Below, in pieces: positions 25,620-35,489 of a stretch of DNA of 64,000 nucleotides. Made by a program: the position numbers and the translations under genes. Source of the DNA: an uncultured Spirochaetia bacterium (lineage in GTDB: Bacteria; Spirochaetota; Spirochaetia; CAKZLE01); assembly GCA_937125225.1 (NCBI GenBank), contig CAKZLE010000025.1:1-64000 (forward strand). The letters run 5' to 3'. Below the pieces are notes generated by a model. The model searched no databases. It saw nothing but the letters and a program-made list of their open reading frames with translations, and was not told where the DNA came from. Every line of letters starts with the position of its first letter. Position 1 is the first letter of the stretch.

Positions 25620-25700
25620 TATATATTACAAATAATTACTTCATCTTCCAGCACCATTCTAGATAGAATTCCCCACCTCGTTTTCAACTGCGAAAAGTGA

Positions 25701-25790
25701 GTTATCAGTTTTGATCCTATCACCTCAGATCACCAGGGAATCAAACATCTTGGTATGTTAGAGTTTTTAATGGGATATACCATGACTTAA
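25701..25790 (+). pseudogene. C-terminal relic of an AAA_14/DUF4143 ATPase
   Basis: A 29-codon frame reads VISFDPITSDHQGIKHLGMLEFLMG and ends at TAA. It matches the C-terminus of the intact ATPase at 31218-32432 (VISQDPICSDRDGIKHLRLTDFLLD) residue for residue over most of its length. A TGA precedes it and the rest of the gene is gone, apparently lost at the IS4 boundary. Confidence 0.7.
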
Positions 25791-25861
25791 AGGAAATTCA
25801 AAAATCAAACCGGTGATTCTATCCCGATGGAATCAACTAGTATTCAGGCTGGTATTAACAA

Positions 25862-26974
25862 TCAAAGGGTTTCCCATAATGCCGGATCAAGAAAGTATCC
25901 TGTTTGTGGTCCCTTTTGGCCAGAAGGTATCAGAAATCCCTCCTGGAGTAGATGATGAATATCTCTCGAAGCTGCTGCTGGAGAGCATTTATTCATCTTT
26001 GCCCATTTGTCTGTTGTTAGCTTACCCTCAAAAGACCCATCAGCAAGCTTGAAGAGCATGGATAGTTCTCTTGAATTATATATAGATGGATCAAGATTAT
26101 TCATGAATCGTGTAAGTTTCATACTTTTTTCAAAGATCTTTACTGCTTCTTTCTTTACTTGGATAGCAATATCAATATTCCAGAGAAGCCACTGTGTTAA
26201 ATCAAGAGACTCAGATTGTGCGCTGAACTCATACAACTGGTGATAGTAATCAGCACGTTTTTTCAAGATCAGGGAGGACATGCTGTAGACGCGGTACGTC
26301 TCATTAAAACCTTTTGATAAGACATAGTCAGAGATTGCTCTAGAGATCCTACCATTCCCATCCTCGAATGGATGAATACAAAGAAACCACATAGATGCTA
26401 TAGCGCTTTTTACAAGAGGTCTCTTCTCATTCTCAGTATTGATGAAACTGATGAGTCGTTCCATCTCTATCTCGATTCTATCTATAGGGAGACCTTCATA
26501 TATAATCTCAGGATCTCTGCCATTGCCTTTACTGATATATACGGGGACGTTCCTATATTCACCGATACTCTTGGGTTTGATACCAGCCATCGAGGAAAAC
26601 AGAAGGGAATGCCAGTATTTGATTCTTTCCGAGGAAAACATTTCCAGATTACCAGTTGCATCAAGAACAAGGCTTGAAATATCTTCAGCATATCGATCAG
26701 TCTTTGCCTTCATTTCTAAACTGATATCAAGACGTTTACAGATAGAGGAATATACTGAATCATAAGATATGTGTTCATTTTCGATCTCGAGGCTTGCCTG
26801 AATCTCATCAGAGAGTGACCGGGCATGCATTCTATCCCTAGTATCTGGATCGATGATACCGAATACGATATCGGTTGCTTTTTTCTGTAGTTCATAGTCT
26901 TCGTGATGCTTCCTAACCTTCTGTGCATCATATATATACGACGGCCAATCAGGATTATTCCAAATATATGACAT
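25862..26974 (-). CDS. Fic-family protein adenylyltransferase with N-terminal inhibitory helix
   Basis: 370 residues. An N-terminal DUF4172-type region (YIWNNPDWPSYIYDAQKV) is followed by an inhibitory helix with SLEIEN at residues 61-66, matching the (S/T)xxxE(G/N) motif of class II Fic proteins. The catalytic HPFEDGNGR is complete at 201-209. A C-terminal winged-helix region (WAKMNKCSPAAASRDIHHLLQEGFL) follows. Such enzymes transfer AMP from ATP to Ser, Thr or Tyr of targets, and the helix keeps activity low. The start (26974) lies 275 bases from the divergent ATPase gene. It looks intact. Confidence 0.9.
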   Translation of the reverse strand: MSYIWNNPDWPSYIYDAQKVRKHHEDYELQKKATDIVFGIIDPDTRDRMHARSLSDEIQASLEIENEHISYDSVYSSICKRLDISLEMKAKTDRYAEDISSLVLDATGNLEMFSSERIKYWHSLLFSSMAGIKPKSIGEYRNVPVYISKGNGRDPEIIYEGLPIDRIEIEMERLISFINTENEKRPLVKSAIASMWFLCIHPFEDGNGRISRAISDYVLSKGFNETYRVYSMSSLILKKRADYYHQLYEFSAQSESLDLTQWLLWNIDIAIQVKKEAVKIFEKSMKLTRFMNNLDPSIYNSRELSMLFKLADGSFEGKLTTDKWAKMNKCSPAAASRDIHHLLQEGFLIPSGQKGPQTGYFLDPALWETL

Positions 26975-27027
26975 CTTCGGTACTCCTGATTATAGTATCT
27001 CATACGCTATGACAATAGTCCATCATT

Positions 27028-27125
27028 TCTGATGGGGTAGATGTGATATCACATATCATTTTTCATTTATGAGGGGGTAATGAACTCTCCATTCAGTTCT
27101 GATAGGGTATTAGATATACTATCAG
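27028..27125. promoter_or_regulatory. Divergent regulatory region with palindromes
   Basis: Between the Fic and ATPase genes lie a perfect 14-base palindrome ATGTGATATCACAT (27041-27054), a directly repeated TCTGATRGGGTA (27028-27039 and from 27098) and an inverted repeat CTGATAG/CTATCAG (27099-27105 and 27119-27125). These look like transcription-factor sites. Which gene they serve is not clear. Confidence 0.5.
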
Positions 27126-27249
27126 ACCCCTTCACTAAATGTCTTATGTTCAATTATGTGAGATATAGAAGTTTAATAATCTAAAAAACGTGATATATAG
27201 GCTATATTTATTATCAATTACGTGTATACTTATAAGGATGGAGATTAGT

Positions 27250-28596
27250 ATGGTTTTTAAACGAAAAATATATGATCAGCTTCTTCTTTGGAAAGAAGAA
27301 GAGGGTAAGACGGCTCTACTCATTGAAGGTGCAAGACGTGTCGGAAAGACTACCATTGCACAAGAGTTTGGGAAAAGAGAATATAAGACTCACATCTTGA
27401 TTGATTTCAGTATTGCATCTTTTGAAATGAAATCGATCTTCAGTCAATACGCATCGAATCTGGATGATTTCTTCTTCTTCTTGACAACCTTGACAGGGAC
27501 CGAACTCCATATGAGAGATTCTCTGATCATCTTTGATGAGGTACAATTATTCCCTGTAGCTAGAGGTCTTATCAAGCATCTGGTTAAAGATCATCGATAT
27601 GACTATATTGAGACTGGATCGTTGTTGTCGATCAAGCAGCATGTGAAGGATATTCTTATCCCATCTGAAGAGAGAGCCATATCGTTGTATCCTTTGGACT
27701 TTGAAGAATTCTGCATAGCGATAAAACAAGAGTCGATCCCTGGAGTCATAAAAGAACATTATGAACAATTAAAACCGTTAGGACCTCTTCATTCCCATAT
27801 CATGAAGTTATTCAGAGAATACATATTAGTCGGGGGAATGCCTCAAGCAGTTCTTGAATTCATCCAGACGAACGATTATACAAGGGTTGATAGAATCAAA
27901 CGTGATATCCTGAGATTGTACCGAAACGATATCTCAAAATATGCAAAGGGGTATGAATCGAAGGTTTTGCGGATCTTTGATGATATTCCTTCTCAACTAT
28001 CTAAACATGAGAAAAAGTTCAAATTATCTGCAATTTCTAAGCATGCTCGTTTCAGAGAGTATGAAGATGCATTCATGTGGCTTGATGAAGCGATGATCGT
28101 CAATATCTGTTTCAATGCTGAAGATCCTCAAATTGGATTAGCCCTATACAAGGACCGACTCACATTAAAACTCTATCTGGCAGATACAGGACTTCTCTTC
28201 AGTCATGTATACGATATGAATAGGGAGATGCACAAGGATATCGCAGAGAAGATTGTAGCAGATAGATTAGAGGCAAATCATGGAATGATCTTTGAGAATA
28301 TCGTGGCTCAGATGTTACAAGCAAAAAACAAAAAACTCTATTTTTACTCCAGAACAGATAACACCAATAGTCAAAATACGATGGAAATAGATTTTCTGAT
28401 CATTGATCCTCATAAGCCCGCTAAAATCTCCCCCATAGAAGTAAAGTCGGGGAAGAGATACTCCTCTTCCTCCTTAATAAAATTCAAACGAAAGTTCAGC
28501 TCAAAGATCGGTCAGAGTTATCTGCTGCATACAAAAGATCTCATGATAAAAGATGATATTCATTACCTCCCGATCTATATGACGATGTTCCTATAA
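27250..28596 (+). CDS. AAA_14/DUF4143 ATPase
   Basis: 448 residues from ATG 27250, preceded by GGAG at 27240-27243; an upstream in-frame ATG at 27238 is less likely. The Walker A GARRVGKTT is at residues 27-35 and the Walker B SLIIFDEVQLFP near 90. YIETGSLLSIK and the C-terminal DUF4143 nuclease-like region with EIDFLIID...KISPIEVKSGK (a PD-(D/E)XK-like E/D...E-V-K pattern) complete the family layout. The family is widespread in mobile and defence-rich regions and its biochemical role is not established. It belongs to a different subfamily from the ATPase at 31218. Confidence 0.85.
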   Translation: MVFKRKIYDQLLLWKEEEGKTALLIEGARRVGKTTIAQEFGKREYKTHILIDFSIASFEMKSIFSQYASNLDDFFFFLTTLTGTELHMRDSLIIFDEVQLFPVARGLIKHLVKDHRYDYIETGSLLSIKQHVKDILIPSEERAISLYPLDFEEFCIAIKQESIPGVIKEHYEQLKPLGPLHSHIMKLFREYILVGGMPQAVLEFIQTNDYTRVDRIKRDILRLYRNDISKYAKGYESKVLRIFDDIPSQLSKHEKKFKLSAISKHARFREYEDAFMWLDEAMIVNICFNAEDPQIGLALYKDRLTLKLYLADTGLLFSHVYDMNREMHKDIAEKIVADRLEANHGMIFENIVAQMLQAKNKKLYFYSRTDNTNSQNTMEIDFLIIDPHKPAKISPIEVKSGKRYSSSSLIKFKRKFSSKIGQSYLLHTKDLMIKDDIHYLPIYMTMFL

Positions 28597-28620
28597 GAAT
28601 TTTCTTTTATCACTGATATT

Positions 28621-28878
28621 TTGGAGAGGTGCATTCGTATTGAGATAATAGTTGTTACCTCCGGGGAACAGTTTGAGAAGACGCTCTATCCGAATTTCAG
28701 CTCTGCACAGGTAAAGGATGGTGGACTAGTCTGTGAACCTGCTGATCCATCGTTACTCTCAGAATACCCAGTTGAAGGAATCTACCATCGTGATGACTAC
28801 TCCCTGTTCTATGAGAACATGAAGGAGAATATCAAAGAGAGAATCAACACCTATTTCAGTCAGAAGAACTCTGATTAA
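28621..28878 (+). CDS. Hypothetical 85-residue protein
   Basis: An acidic frame starting at TTG 28621 or GTG 28630, 24 bases after the ATPase stop, reading EIIVVTSGEQFEKTLYPNFSSAQ and ending in a Lys/Asn-rich helix. No domain is recognised. It could be a small partner of the ATPase or the 3' piece of a lost gene. A strong terminator follows after 70 bases. Confidence 0.35.
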   Translation: MERCIRIEIIVVTSGEQFEKTLYPNFSSAQVKDGGLVCEPADPSLLSEYPVEGIYHRDDYSLFYENMKENIKERINTYFSQKNSD

Positions 28879-28949
28879 AAGATTGTTTCACCTGAAGTAC
28901 CTTCTCCTGAATCCATTGATTCTTAGAAAAGTATAGCAGCATTCATCAT

Positions 28950-28990
28950 AGTAACGGCTCTCAATCTTGAGAGTCGTTACTTGTTTCATA
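28950..28990. terminator. Strong hairpin terminator
   Basis: AGTAACGGCTCTCAA (28950-28964) pairs with TTGAGAGTCGTTACT (28967-28981) with one G-T pair, followed by TGTTT. It can work for the ATPase unit on the plus strand. Confidence 0.7.
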
Positions 28991-29164
28991 GGGTTCTCAA
29001 TAAACGACCAGTGAGCATCTCAATGGGAGTATTATTGGGGTGAAAGCTTCATACACCCCCATGTGTTGTACCCACCGGGATTAAAGATTCTATTTACCTT
29101 CCTACCCACTCATAGGAATACTGTTTTGCTGTAATCTCTCTTATTCTTTAAGGGGAGGTTCCCC

Positions 29165-29602
29165 TTGAAACCTAGATGGAAGCAGTATTCTCATTTCGAA
29201 CGACTACAGCTGCTTGAATTATATGATCAGAACGATAAAGAGCTGACTATGGAACAGTTCTGTGAACTGCATGAGATCAGTAAGTGGACCCTGATACAGT
29301 GGATTCGTGATAGGAAGAACAAGACTGGAGTATTTGAGAAGCGAATCGATAAGCTGCCTGAGGGGGCAAAGCCTGAGAAACCTCTCTTCTTCACCCATAG
29401 TGCTGATAAGGTAGTCGTAGATCAGGATAAAGAGCGGATCATCGAAAACGAAAGAAACACTGTCAGGGAGATCAAGAGAGAAGACTCAACACCCAGGAAT
29501 CTCCTCTTGCGAAGAGGTTCCTGGGTGATCGAGATCCCTGCAGAGTTCGATGCCGATGAATTGAAGAGACTCCTTACCGTTATCAGTGAAGTAGAAACTT
29601 AA
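29165..29602 (+). CDS. Orphan IS66-family TnpA-like protein
   Basis: 145 residues. The N-terminal HTH (LTMEQFCELHEISKWTLIQWIR) and the C-terminal strand-helix GSWVIEIPAEFDADELKRLLTVI match TnpA of IS66 elements, a small DNA-binding accessory protein of unknown precise role. The start TTG 29165 is preceded by a strong AAGGGGAGG site. TnpB and the large TnpC are absent. Directly downstream is a GH66 pseudogene lacking its N-terminus, so this is probably the surviving end of an element that inserted in that gene. Confidence 0.7.
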   Translation: MKPRWKQYSHFERLQLLELYDQNDKELTMEQFCELHEISKWTLIQWIRDRKNKTGVFEKRIDKLPEGAKPEKPLFFTHSADKVVVDQDKERIIENERNTVREIKREDSTPRNLLLRRGSWVIEIPAEFDADELKRLLTVISEVET

Positions 29603-29608
29603 TAACCA

Positions 29609-30992
29609 CTGCCGTAGATATCGGGGAGAGTCCCATACGATATGGCTTTGTCAGTGATTTTACTTCTGAAGATCTCTCTCGTGTTGATGAAGTGGTAGTG
29701 TATATGGTGAGAGATCACGCATGTGCAGTTCTATGACTGGGCCTACCGTCCACATCCGTTCGGGCCTGAGGATGGCCAGTCACCATATGAGGATACGATG
29801 GGTAAGTCTATAGACCATGCTGTCGTGAAGGCTCTCCTCAAGGGATTCAGGGAGAGGAATATCAGGAGTCTTGGCTAGGGTGCAGTCTATGCATCGACAA
29901 AAGAGTATCTTGAAGAACATCCTGAAGAGGCTCTCTATGATATCGAAGGTAACACCTTCGATCTGATCGATAAGTTCTTCATCATGGATCTTGATTCTCC
30001 CGGCTGGAGAGAGAATATCCTTAAGCAGTACAGGTATGCTGTAGATACTGTCGGTTTTGATGGAATACATATGGATACCTACGGCTATCCGAAATCGGGG
30101 TGGGGGTATAAGAGCGAGAGTTCACATTCCCTGGAAGGTAGCTTCATCTCCTTCATAGAGGAATGGGGTAGGCATGGGGATGAGAACATCTTCAACAATG
30201 TAGGAGGCTGGCCGGCAAAGAGTACTGCCTCTGAAGATCAGGAGGCCTGTTACATCGAGGTATGGGAACCGCATAGGCGATACCATCATCTTCGTACTAT
30301 GATTGGTGAAGTGCTTCCTGCAGGAAAACCTGTCATAATTGCAGCCTATCTTGAACCCTTCAAGATCCGGGATGAGAAGAAAGACATTACTGGTGATGGA
30401 CCAATCATAGCTGCAAAGTTGTTGACTATGCTGTATCATCACTGGGGGCGACCTCTCTTCTGTTGGGAGAGGATGGGGTAGTACTGACACAACCCTACTA
30501 CTCGGACTATACACGACTCTCTGAAACAGAAGCAGAATCTCTGAAGAGTACTATGACTTTCAGGTCCGTTACCGAGAACTGATGTATGATCCTACTTTGA
30601 TAGATATCACAGAAACACATGTGCTCGGAGAGAATAGAGAGTTCTCTATCGATGCAGGTATCTATCCTGTATCACATGATGGAGAGGCTGGAAGTATCTG
30701 GACTATCGTGAAAAGGAATGATTCCAGGATAGTGATTCACCTGATCAATCTGATCGATCAGGTACATGATAGATGGAATGAATCAAAGAATTCCTGTACT
30801 TCCAAACCTTCGATAACATTCCAGATACCCCGCTACAGTGATACGTTGATAATTCATACTGCCAACCCTGAAAGATCCTGTGGGAAGGCTTCATTACTCT
30901 CTCATAGCGATGTGTCGGGAGTGCGAGGGCCTTCTGTTTCAGTTGAACTGGATACGGTTGGACTATGGACTACCGTGTGGTGTGAACTTTAA
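29609..30992 (+). pseudogene. Glycoside hydrolase family 66-like pseudogene
   Basis: Pieces of one protein are found in successive frames: YGFVSDFTSEDLSRVDE, then QFYDWAYRPHPFGPEDGQ, AVYASTKEYLEEHPEEALYD, FIMDLDSPGWRENIL, GFDGIHMDTYGYPKSG (catalytic-type Asp), LGEDGVVLTQPYYSDY and RYRELMYDPTLIDITETH. This order and the QFYDW/GFDGIHxD blocks fit GH66 (dextranase and cycloisomaltooligosaccharide transferase). Breaks include a frameshift near 29720, a TAG at 29876-29878, and frameshifts near 30455 and 30550. The N-terminus is missing next to the IS66 TnpA gene. It cannot make a working enzyme. Confidence 0.75.
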
Positions 30993-31195
30993 TTCCATCT
31001 ATGCACATATTGAGAGGACAATGACCTTGTCTTCATACGGTATGAATATCCTTGGAGATCTACTACATCTACAAGATGGATGAGTTGATAGTTTATAACT
31101 ATCACTTTTGTGTTCAGAGAGTAAAATATGCCTTTATGTTTTTATATAAATATATAAATAAATAAAGCTGTACTTTATTCTATTGACTTTGCATG

Positions 31196-31211
31196 ATGGT
31201 AGTAATACCAT
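31196..31211 (+). promoter_or_regulatory. Palindrome at the ATPase promoter/start
   Basis: ATGGTA-GTAA-TACCAT is a perfect inverted repeat ending six bases before ATG 31218. TTGACT lies upstream at 31183-31188. No Shine-Dalgarno sequence is present. It may be an operator over a leaderless start. Confidence 0.45.
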
Positions 31212-31217
31212 GAAAGT

Positions 31218-32432
31218 ATGATTATTCGTGAACGTTATCTTAAACAGATCAGACCGTTTTATGATTCTGAGATGATCAAAGTCATCATGGGGGTAAGACG
31301 GTGTGGTAAATCTACTCTATTACAGCAGATTATTTCAGAATTGAAAGTATCACATGATCTTGATGATGATCAGATTCTATATTTGAATTTTGAAGATTTC
31401 AGATATTCACATTTACTGGAATCACAATCATTCTACGATTATGTTGAACCTTGTATCCTGACAGATAAGAGGATGTATCTATTCTTTGATGAGATTCAGA
31501 ACATTGATAAATTTGAATTAGTCATCAATTCATTTCGCGCTACCCATGATAATGTGAGTATCTTCCTGACTGGTTCCAATACAAAGCTTCTATCTGGAGA
31601 ATTGGCAACCCATCTAGGGGGGAGAACGCTCTCCTTTCGCATGCTGCCGTTCTCATTTGCTGAATATGTTCAATTAGGTGAACATACCGTATCAGCAGAT
31701 GAATTGCTGTCACAATACATGCAATTTGGAGGATTCCCTCTCGTATGCAAAGAATCTTCTTATGAATCTAAATACGTACAATTAAGGAATCTATATGATT
31801 CTATAGTCTACCAAGATGTTATAAGAAAGAATCGTTATCATTCAGCTATTACCATCGAAACCATATTGAACTACCTGGTTGCTAATTCCTCGACAACAAT
31901 CTCTCCGAAGAAGATCGTATCAGAATTGAAGAAAGAGGGAATAGAGATAACGATCCCTACCTTGTATGAATACTTGAATACATTTCAGGAATCTGGATTG
32001 GTCCAACTGATACCCAGATATGATATCAGAGGTAAACGTATGTTGTCTTTTCAGGAGAAGTCGTATGCTTGTGACCTGGGATTATTCTCTATACTGAAGA
32101 ACAGGATTAAAGATGAGTTGTCCTATATCACAGAGACTCTTGTGTTCAATGAACTGGTATCACGGGCATATACCGTATATATAGGAAAGACCTATAAGGG
32201 TGAAGTCGATTTTATCGCTGAACGTTCTGATGGATGGAGATGCTATATACAGGTAGCATATCTTATGGTGACAGAAGAGACACGTAATCGAGAATTTGGA
32301 GCATTCAGGTCTATTCGTGATAATTACCCCAAATTCGTCATTTCTCAGGATCCGATCTGTAGTGATAGAGACGGGATCAAGCATCTGAGACTTACTGATT
32401 TTCTTCTTGATCCTGATCTATTATCTAGCTGA
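31218..32432 (+). CDS. AAA_14/DUF4143 ATPase
   Basis: 404 residues. Walker A GVRRCGKST lies at residues 25-33, Walker B YLFFDEIQNI near 95, and the sensor-type FLTGSNTKLLSGELATHLGGR near 117. The middle has a winged-helix region (ISPKKIVSELKKEGIEITIPTLYEYL), and the C-terminal DUF4143 part contains YKGEVDFIAERSDGWRCYIQVAY, a reduced nuclease-fold pattern. Members are common in accessory DNA with no settled function. A C-terminal relic of a close relative is at 25701-25790. It sits 111 bases before the primase-helicase gene and in the same direction. Confidence 0.87.
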   Translation: MIIRERYLKQIRPFYDSEMIKVIMGVRRCGKSTLLQQIISELKVSHDLDDDQILYLNFEDFRYSHLLESQSFYDYVEPCILTDKRMYLFFDEIQNIDKFELVINSFRATHDNVSIFLTGSNTKLLSGELATHLGGRTLSFRMLPFSFAEYVQLGEHTVSADELLSQYMQFGGFPLVCKESSYESKYVQLRNLYDSIVYQDVIRKNRYHSAITIETILNYLVANSSTTISPKKIVSELKKEGIEITIPTLYEYLNTFQESGLVQLIPRYDIRGKRMLSFQEKSYACDLGLFSILKNRIKDELSYITETLVFNELVSRAYTVYIGKTYKGEVDFIAERSDGWRCYIQVAYLMVTEETRNREFGAFRSIRDNYPKFVISQDPICSDRDGIKHLRLTDFLLDPDLLSS

Positions 32433-32543
32433 TACGTGTAATCGTCAGATTTCTTTACAAAGAATAGATTAGAAGATAACCTGAGTCTATTGAGTGAAGA
32501 TATTGGAAACACATAATGAGGATGGAAAGAGAGTTTTAACTAA

Positions 32544-34931
32544 ATGAAAACTACAAAATCTCAAGCTATGAATAGGATTGATGTTATTGAAGATCGGCTT
32601 TCTCAGTTAGATCAAGAAAGGCAGTCCTTACTTGAAGAGTTACAAAGCTTAAGAGATGATCTTCAAGAAGAAACTATATATATTGGCTCTGCTTCACAAG
32701 CATTTATTCCTGAGACACCAGAAGAGAAACTCGAATTATATCTTTCACTATTTCGATGCCGATCAGATGTATATCCAAAATTCTGGAAAAACACTAAAAC
32801 TGGGAAAACTGGGTATAGCCCGGCATGTGAGAACGAATCGAATCGACCTGTTTGTCAGAAACCAAAGGTTAGATGTTCCCAATGTGAACATCAAAGGTTT
32901 TATCCATTTGATCAGAAAGTGATAAAGAATCATCTTACAGGATTTCAATCTGTAGGTGCTTATGCGATTAATCAGCAGGATCAATGTATTTTCTTGGCTG
33001 CTGATTTTGATAAGTCAACTTGGAAGACAGATGTGTTCTCCTATCAAAAAGCAGCCTCTGAGATTGGTGTTGAAGTGGCTATTGAGATCTCAAAATCTGG
33101 GAATGGTGCACATGCTTGGATATTCTTCAGTCAATTGATACCGGCACGAGTTGCTCGTACCATGGGAGAACTGATACTTTCAAGAGCCTTAGATCTTTCT
33201 GATTCCTTCGAACTTGATAGTTATGATCGATTCTTTCCCAATCAGGATCTGATACCTTCTGGGGGCTTTGGCAATTTGATATTTCTTCCATTGCAAAAAA
33301 CATATAGGAATAAAAGTACTACGGTTTTTGTAGATCATGAATGTTCGATAATTAAGAACCCATGGAAGTACCTGGCCGGTATTCATAGGTTATCATTGAC
33401 TCAAGTAGAGACATTAATACATGAGTATGTTAAAGATACCGATTCTATAACGGTCTCTCAATCAATCATACAGCAACATCTCCTGCCTTATGATCAAAAA
33501 TACCATGGTTCTATTGTTTTGAGATTGCAGGGACAGATTGTCATCTCCTTAAGGCAATTACCTAATCCTATATTGAAACAACTACTCAAGATGGCAACTA
33601 TATCCAATCCAAAATTCTTTCAAGCCCAACGTATGAGATTCTCTACCTGGGATATACCAAAATATATCTTCTGTGGAAATAATGATAAGGATTTTGTGTT
33701 CTTTCCCAGAGGCTTAAGAGATAGGATTATTGAACTACTCACTGAACAGGGGTTTTCTGTAAAATTACAAGACGAACGAAATGTTGGGAAAGAATTGAAA
33801 ATCAAGTTCATAGGTGAACTATATGATTATCAGAAGCCTGTTGTTGAAAAGATGGCAAAGATAGATATGGGGGTTATGGTTGCCCCAACAGGAACAGGGA
33901 AAACGGTAATGGCAACAAGTCTAATCGCCCAGAGAGCATGTAGCACTCTGATCCTGGTTCATCGTAGTACGTTGATACAGCAATGGATAGTGGCCATAAC
34001 TACAGGTATAGAGGAGATAGAGAAAAAAGATATTGGCGTTCTAGGTGCTGGAAGAAGAAAACTGAAAGGTAACATAGATATCGCCATGCTACAGTCTCTT
34101 GCTAGAAAGGAGGATCTGAAAACCCTTACCAAGGATTATGCTTTTGTTATTGTAGATGAATGTCATAGAGTCCCCACGGTTACTTTTGAACCTGTTCTCC
34201 AGAGTTTGCGTTGTAGATATATACTAGGATTAACAGCAACTCCAAAAAGGAAAGACCAATTCCAGTCAATCATATATATGCAATGCGGGGGTATTGCTGC
34301 ACAACTTTCAGATATTAATCTTGCAAAGCAAGACCGAGAGGTCTCCTTCATTGAGACTAATCTACCTGAGATTCAGGGGAAGCATAATATTACTCAATTG
34401 TGGGATTTCATCTGTTCTTCTGAAGAACGTAATAATCGAATAGTTGATACCATCGTATCTGCTATTAAGAAAGACATTTCCCCAATCATTATTTCAGACA
34501 GGCTAGAACATATTGAGATGATAAGAACTTTACTGCAAGAACGCACTGATGTAGATATTTTTGTTCTATCGGGTCATGTCAAGAAAAAAGAACGAAATAG
34601 TATAATCTGGCAGATGAAAGAACATCTTGGAGATCGAAGTTCCTGCTGCCTTTTTGCTACAGGATCACTAGTAGGAGAAGGATTCGATTTGCCAGAGTTA
34701 AACACGATGATACTTACTATGCCAATATCATTCTCGGGAAGATTAACCCAGTATGTGGGGAGACTTCATAGGCAAGTAGGTGAGGAAAAGAAACATATCA
34801 TGGTATATGATTTTGTTGATAGTGTTTCAGGAATGACTATTTCTATGTTCAAGAAACGAATTTCTGCTTATAAGAAATTAGGATACAAATTGAAACTTGA
34901 AAAAGATAGCAATCTGATAAAATACCTATAG
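32544..34931 (+). CDS. Primase-helicase fusion of the TOTE conflict type
   Basis: 795 residues. A short N-terminal coiled coil (residues 10-45) and a Cys cluster (VCQKPKVRCSQC near 106) precede an archaeo-eukaryotic-primase-like domain with LAADFDKSTW (Asp pair near 154) and SKSGNGAHAWIFF near 184. A superfamily 2 helicase follows: VAPTGTGKTV near 446, VIVDECHR near 536, GLTATPKRKD near 565, and the C-terminal ATGSLVGEGFDLPELN and QYVGRLHR motifs near 710-750. This order is that described for TOTE (transposon- and telomere-associated) conflict systems. Intact. It may defend against invading DNA or serve a mobile element. Confidence 0.8.
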   Translation: MKTTKSQAMNRIDVIEDRLSQLDQERQSLLEELQSLRDDLQEETIYIGSASQAFIPETPEEKLELYLSLFRCRSDVYPKFWKNTKTGKTGYSPACENESNRPVCQKPKVRCSQCEHQRFYPFDQKVIKNHLTGFQSVGAYAINQQDQCIFLAADFDKSTWKTDVFSYQKAASEIGVEVAIEISKSGNGAHAWIFFSQLIPARVARTMGELILSRALDLSDSFELDSYDRFFPNQDLIPSGGFGNLIFLPLQKTYRNKSTTVFVDHECSIIKNPWKYLAGIHRLSLTQVETLIHEYVKDTDSITVSQSIIQQHLLPYDQKYHGSIVLRLQGQIVISLRQLPNPILKQLLKMATISNPKFFQAQRMRFSTWDIPKYIFCGNNDKDFVFFPRGLRDRIIELLTEQGFSVKLQDERNVGKELKIKFIGELYDYQKPVVEKMAKIDMGVMVAPTGTGKTVMATSLIAQRACSTLILVHRSTLIQQWIVAITTGIEEIEKKDIGVLGAGRRKLKGNIDIAMLQSLARKEDLKTLTKDYAFVIVDECHRVPTVTFEPVLQSLRCRYILGLTATPKRKDQFQSIIYMQCGGIAAQLSDINLAKQDREVSFIETNLPEIQGKHNITQLWDFICSSEERNNRIVDTIVSAIKKDISPIIISDRLEHIEMIRTLLQERTDVDIFVLSGHVKKKERNSIIWQMKEHLGDRSSCCLFATGSLVGEGFDLPELNTMILTMPISFSGRLTQYVGRLHRQVGEEKKHIMVYDFVDSVSGMTISMFKKRISAYKKLGYKLKLEKDSNLIKYL

Positions 34932-35099
34932 CATAAATTGTACAACAGGTTATCAGATGAAATAGGGGTTTCTGACTAATTATGAAAAAAATTGTATGAT
35001 AGGTTAAACTTTAATAAAAAAATATTTGACCTGAACATGCAAACCATGACAATAGAAGTATATAGCGATTTAATAATATATGATACGAGAGGGTCTTCC

Positions 35100-35480
35100 A
35101 TGGGTATAGCTAATTTTTAAGAATGGTTCAAAATGGATAAGGGCCGATCTTCATCTGCATACTCAAGCGGATAAGGAGTTTAGGTGTTCAGGAGATGAAG
35201 ATTTCTATTTATCAAATAATGTAGACGGTTTGGATAAAGCTGGAATTAAACTTGGGGTAATCACTAATCACAAAAAAAATGATAAAAATGAGTTTATTGC
35301 ACTAAGAAAGACTGCAGCAAAGAAAGAGATTCTCCTACTTCCGTGTGTTGAATTATCTGTGAATGATGGTTCTAATGGCATTCATACCTTGATAGTGTTT
35401 AGTGATCAAGGGCTTGAAGGTAATCAACTCAAAAGTCGCAGTTATCTGATCAAGCAACAGAATCCAATCTCTTAGCGAGT
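35100..35480 (+). pseudogene. TrlF-like PHP-domain gene, frameshifted and cut by an IS4 relic
   Basis: From ATG 35100 the frame stops at TAA after six codons, but removing one T from the T5 run at 35114-35118 restores MGIANFKNGSKWIRADLHLHT and continues through VITNHKKND, LPCVELSVNDGSNGIHTLIVFSD. The DLHLHT and CVEL motifs are the metal-binding start of a PHP domain as in TrlF-type PHP-SMC ATPases. The gene ends at the junction with the IS4 copy near 35480. Only about 125 of an expected 900 or more residues remain. Confidence 0.7.
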
Positions 35481-35489
35481 ATGGGAGGG

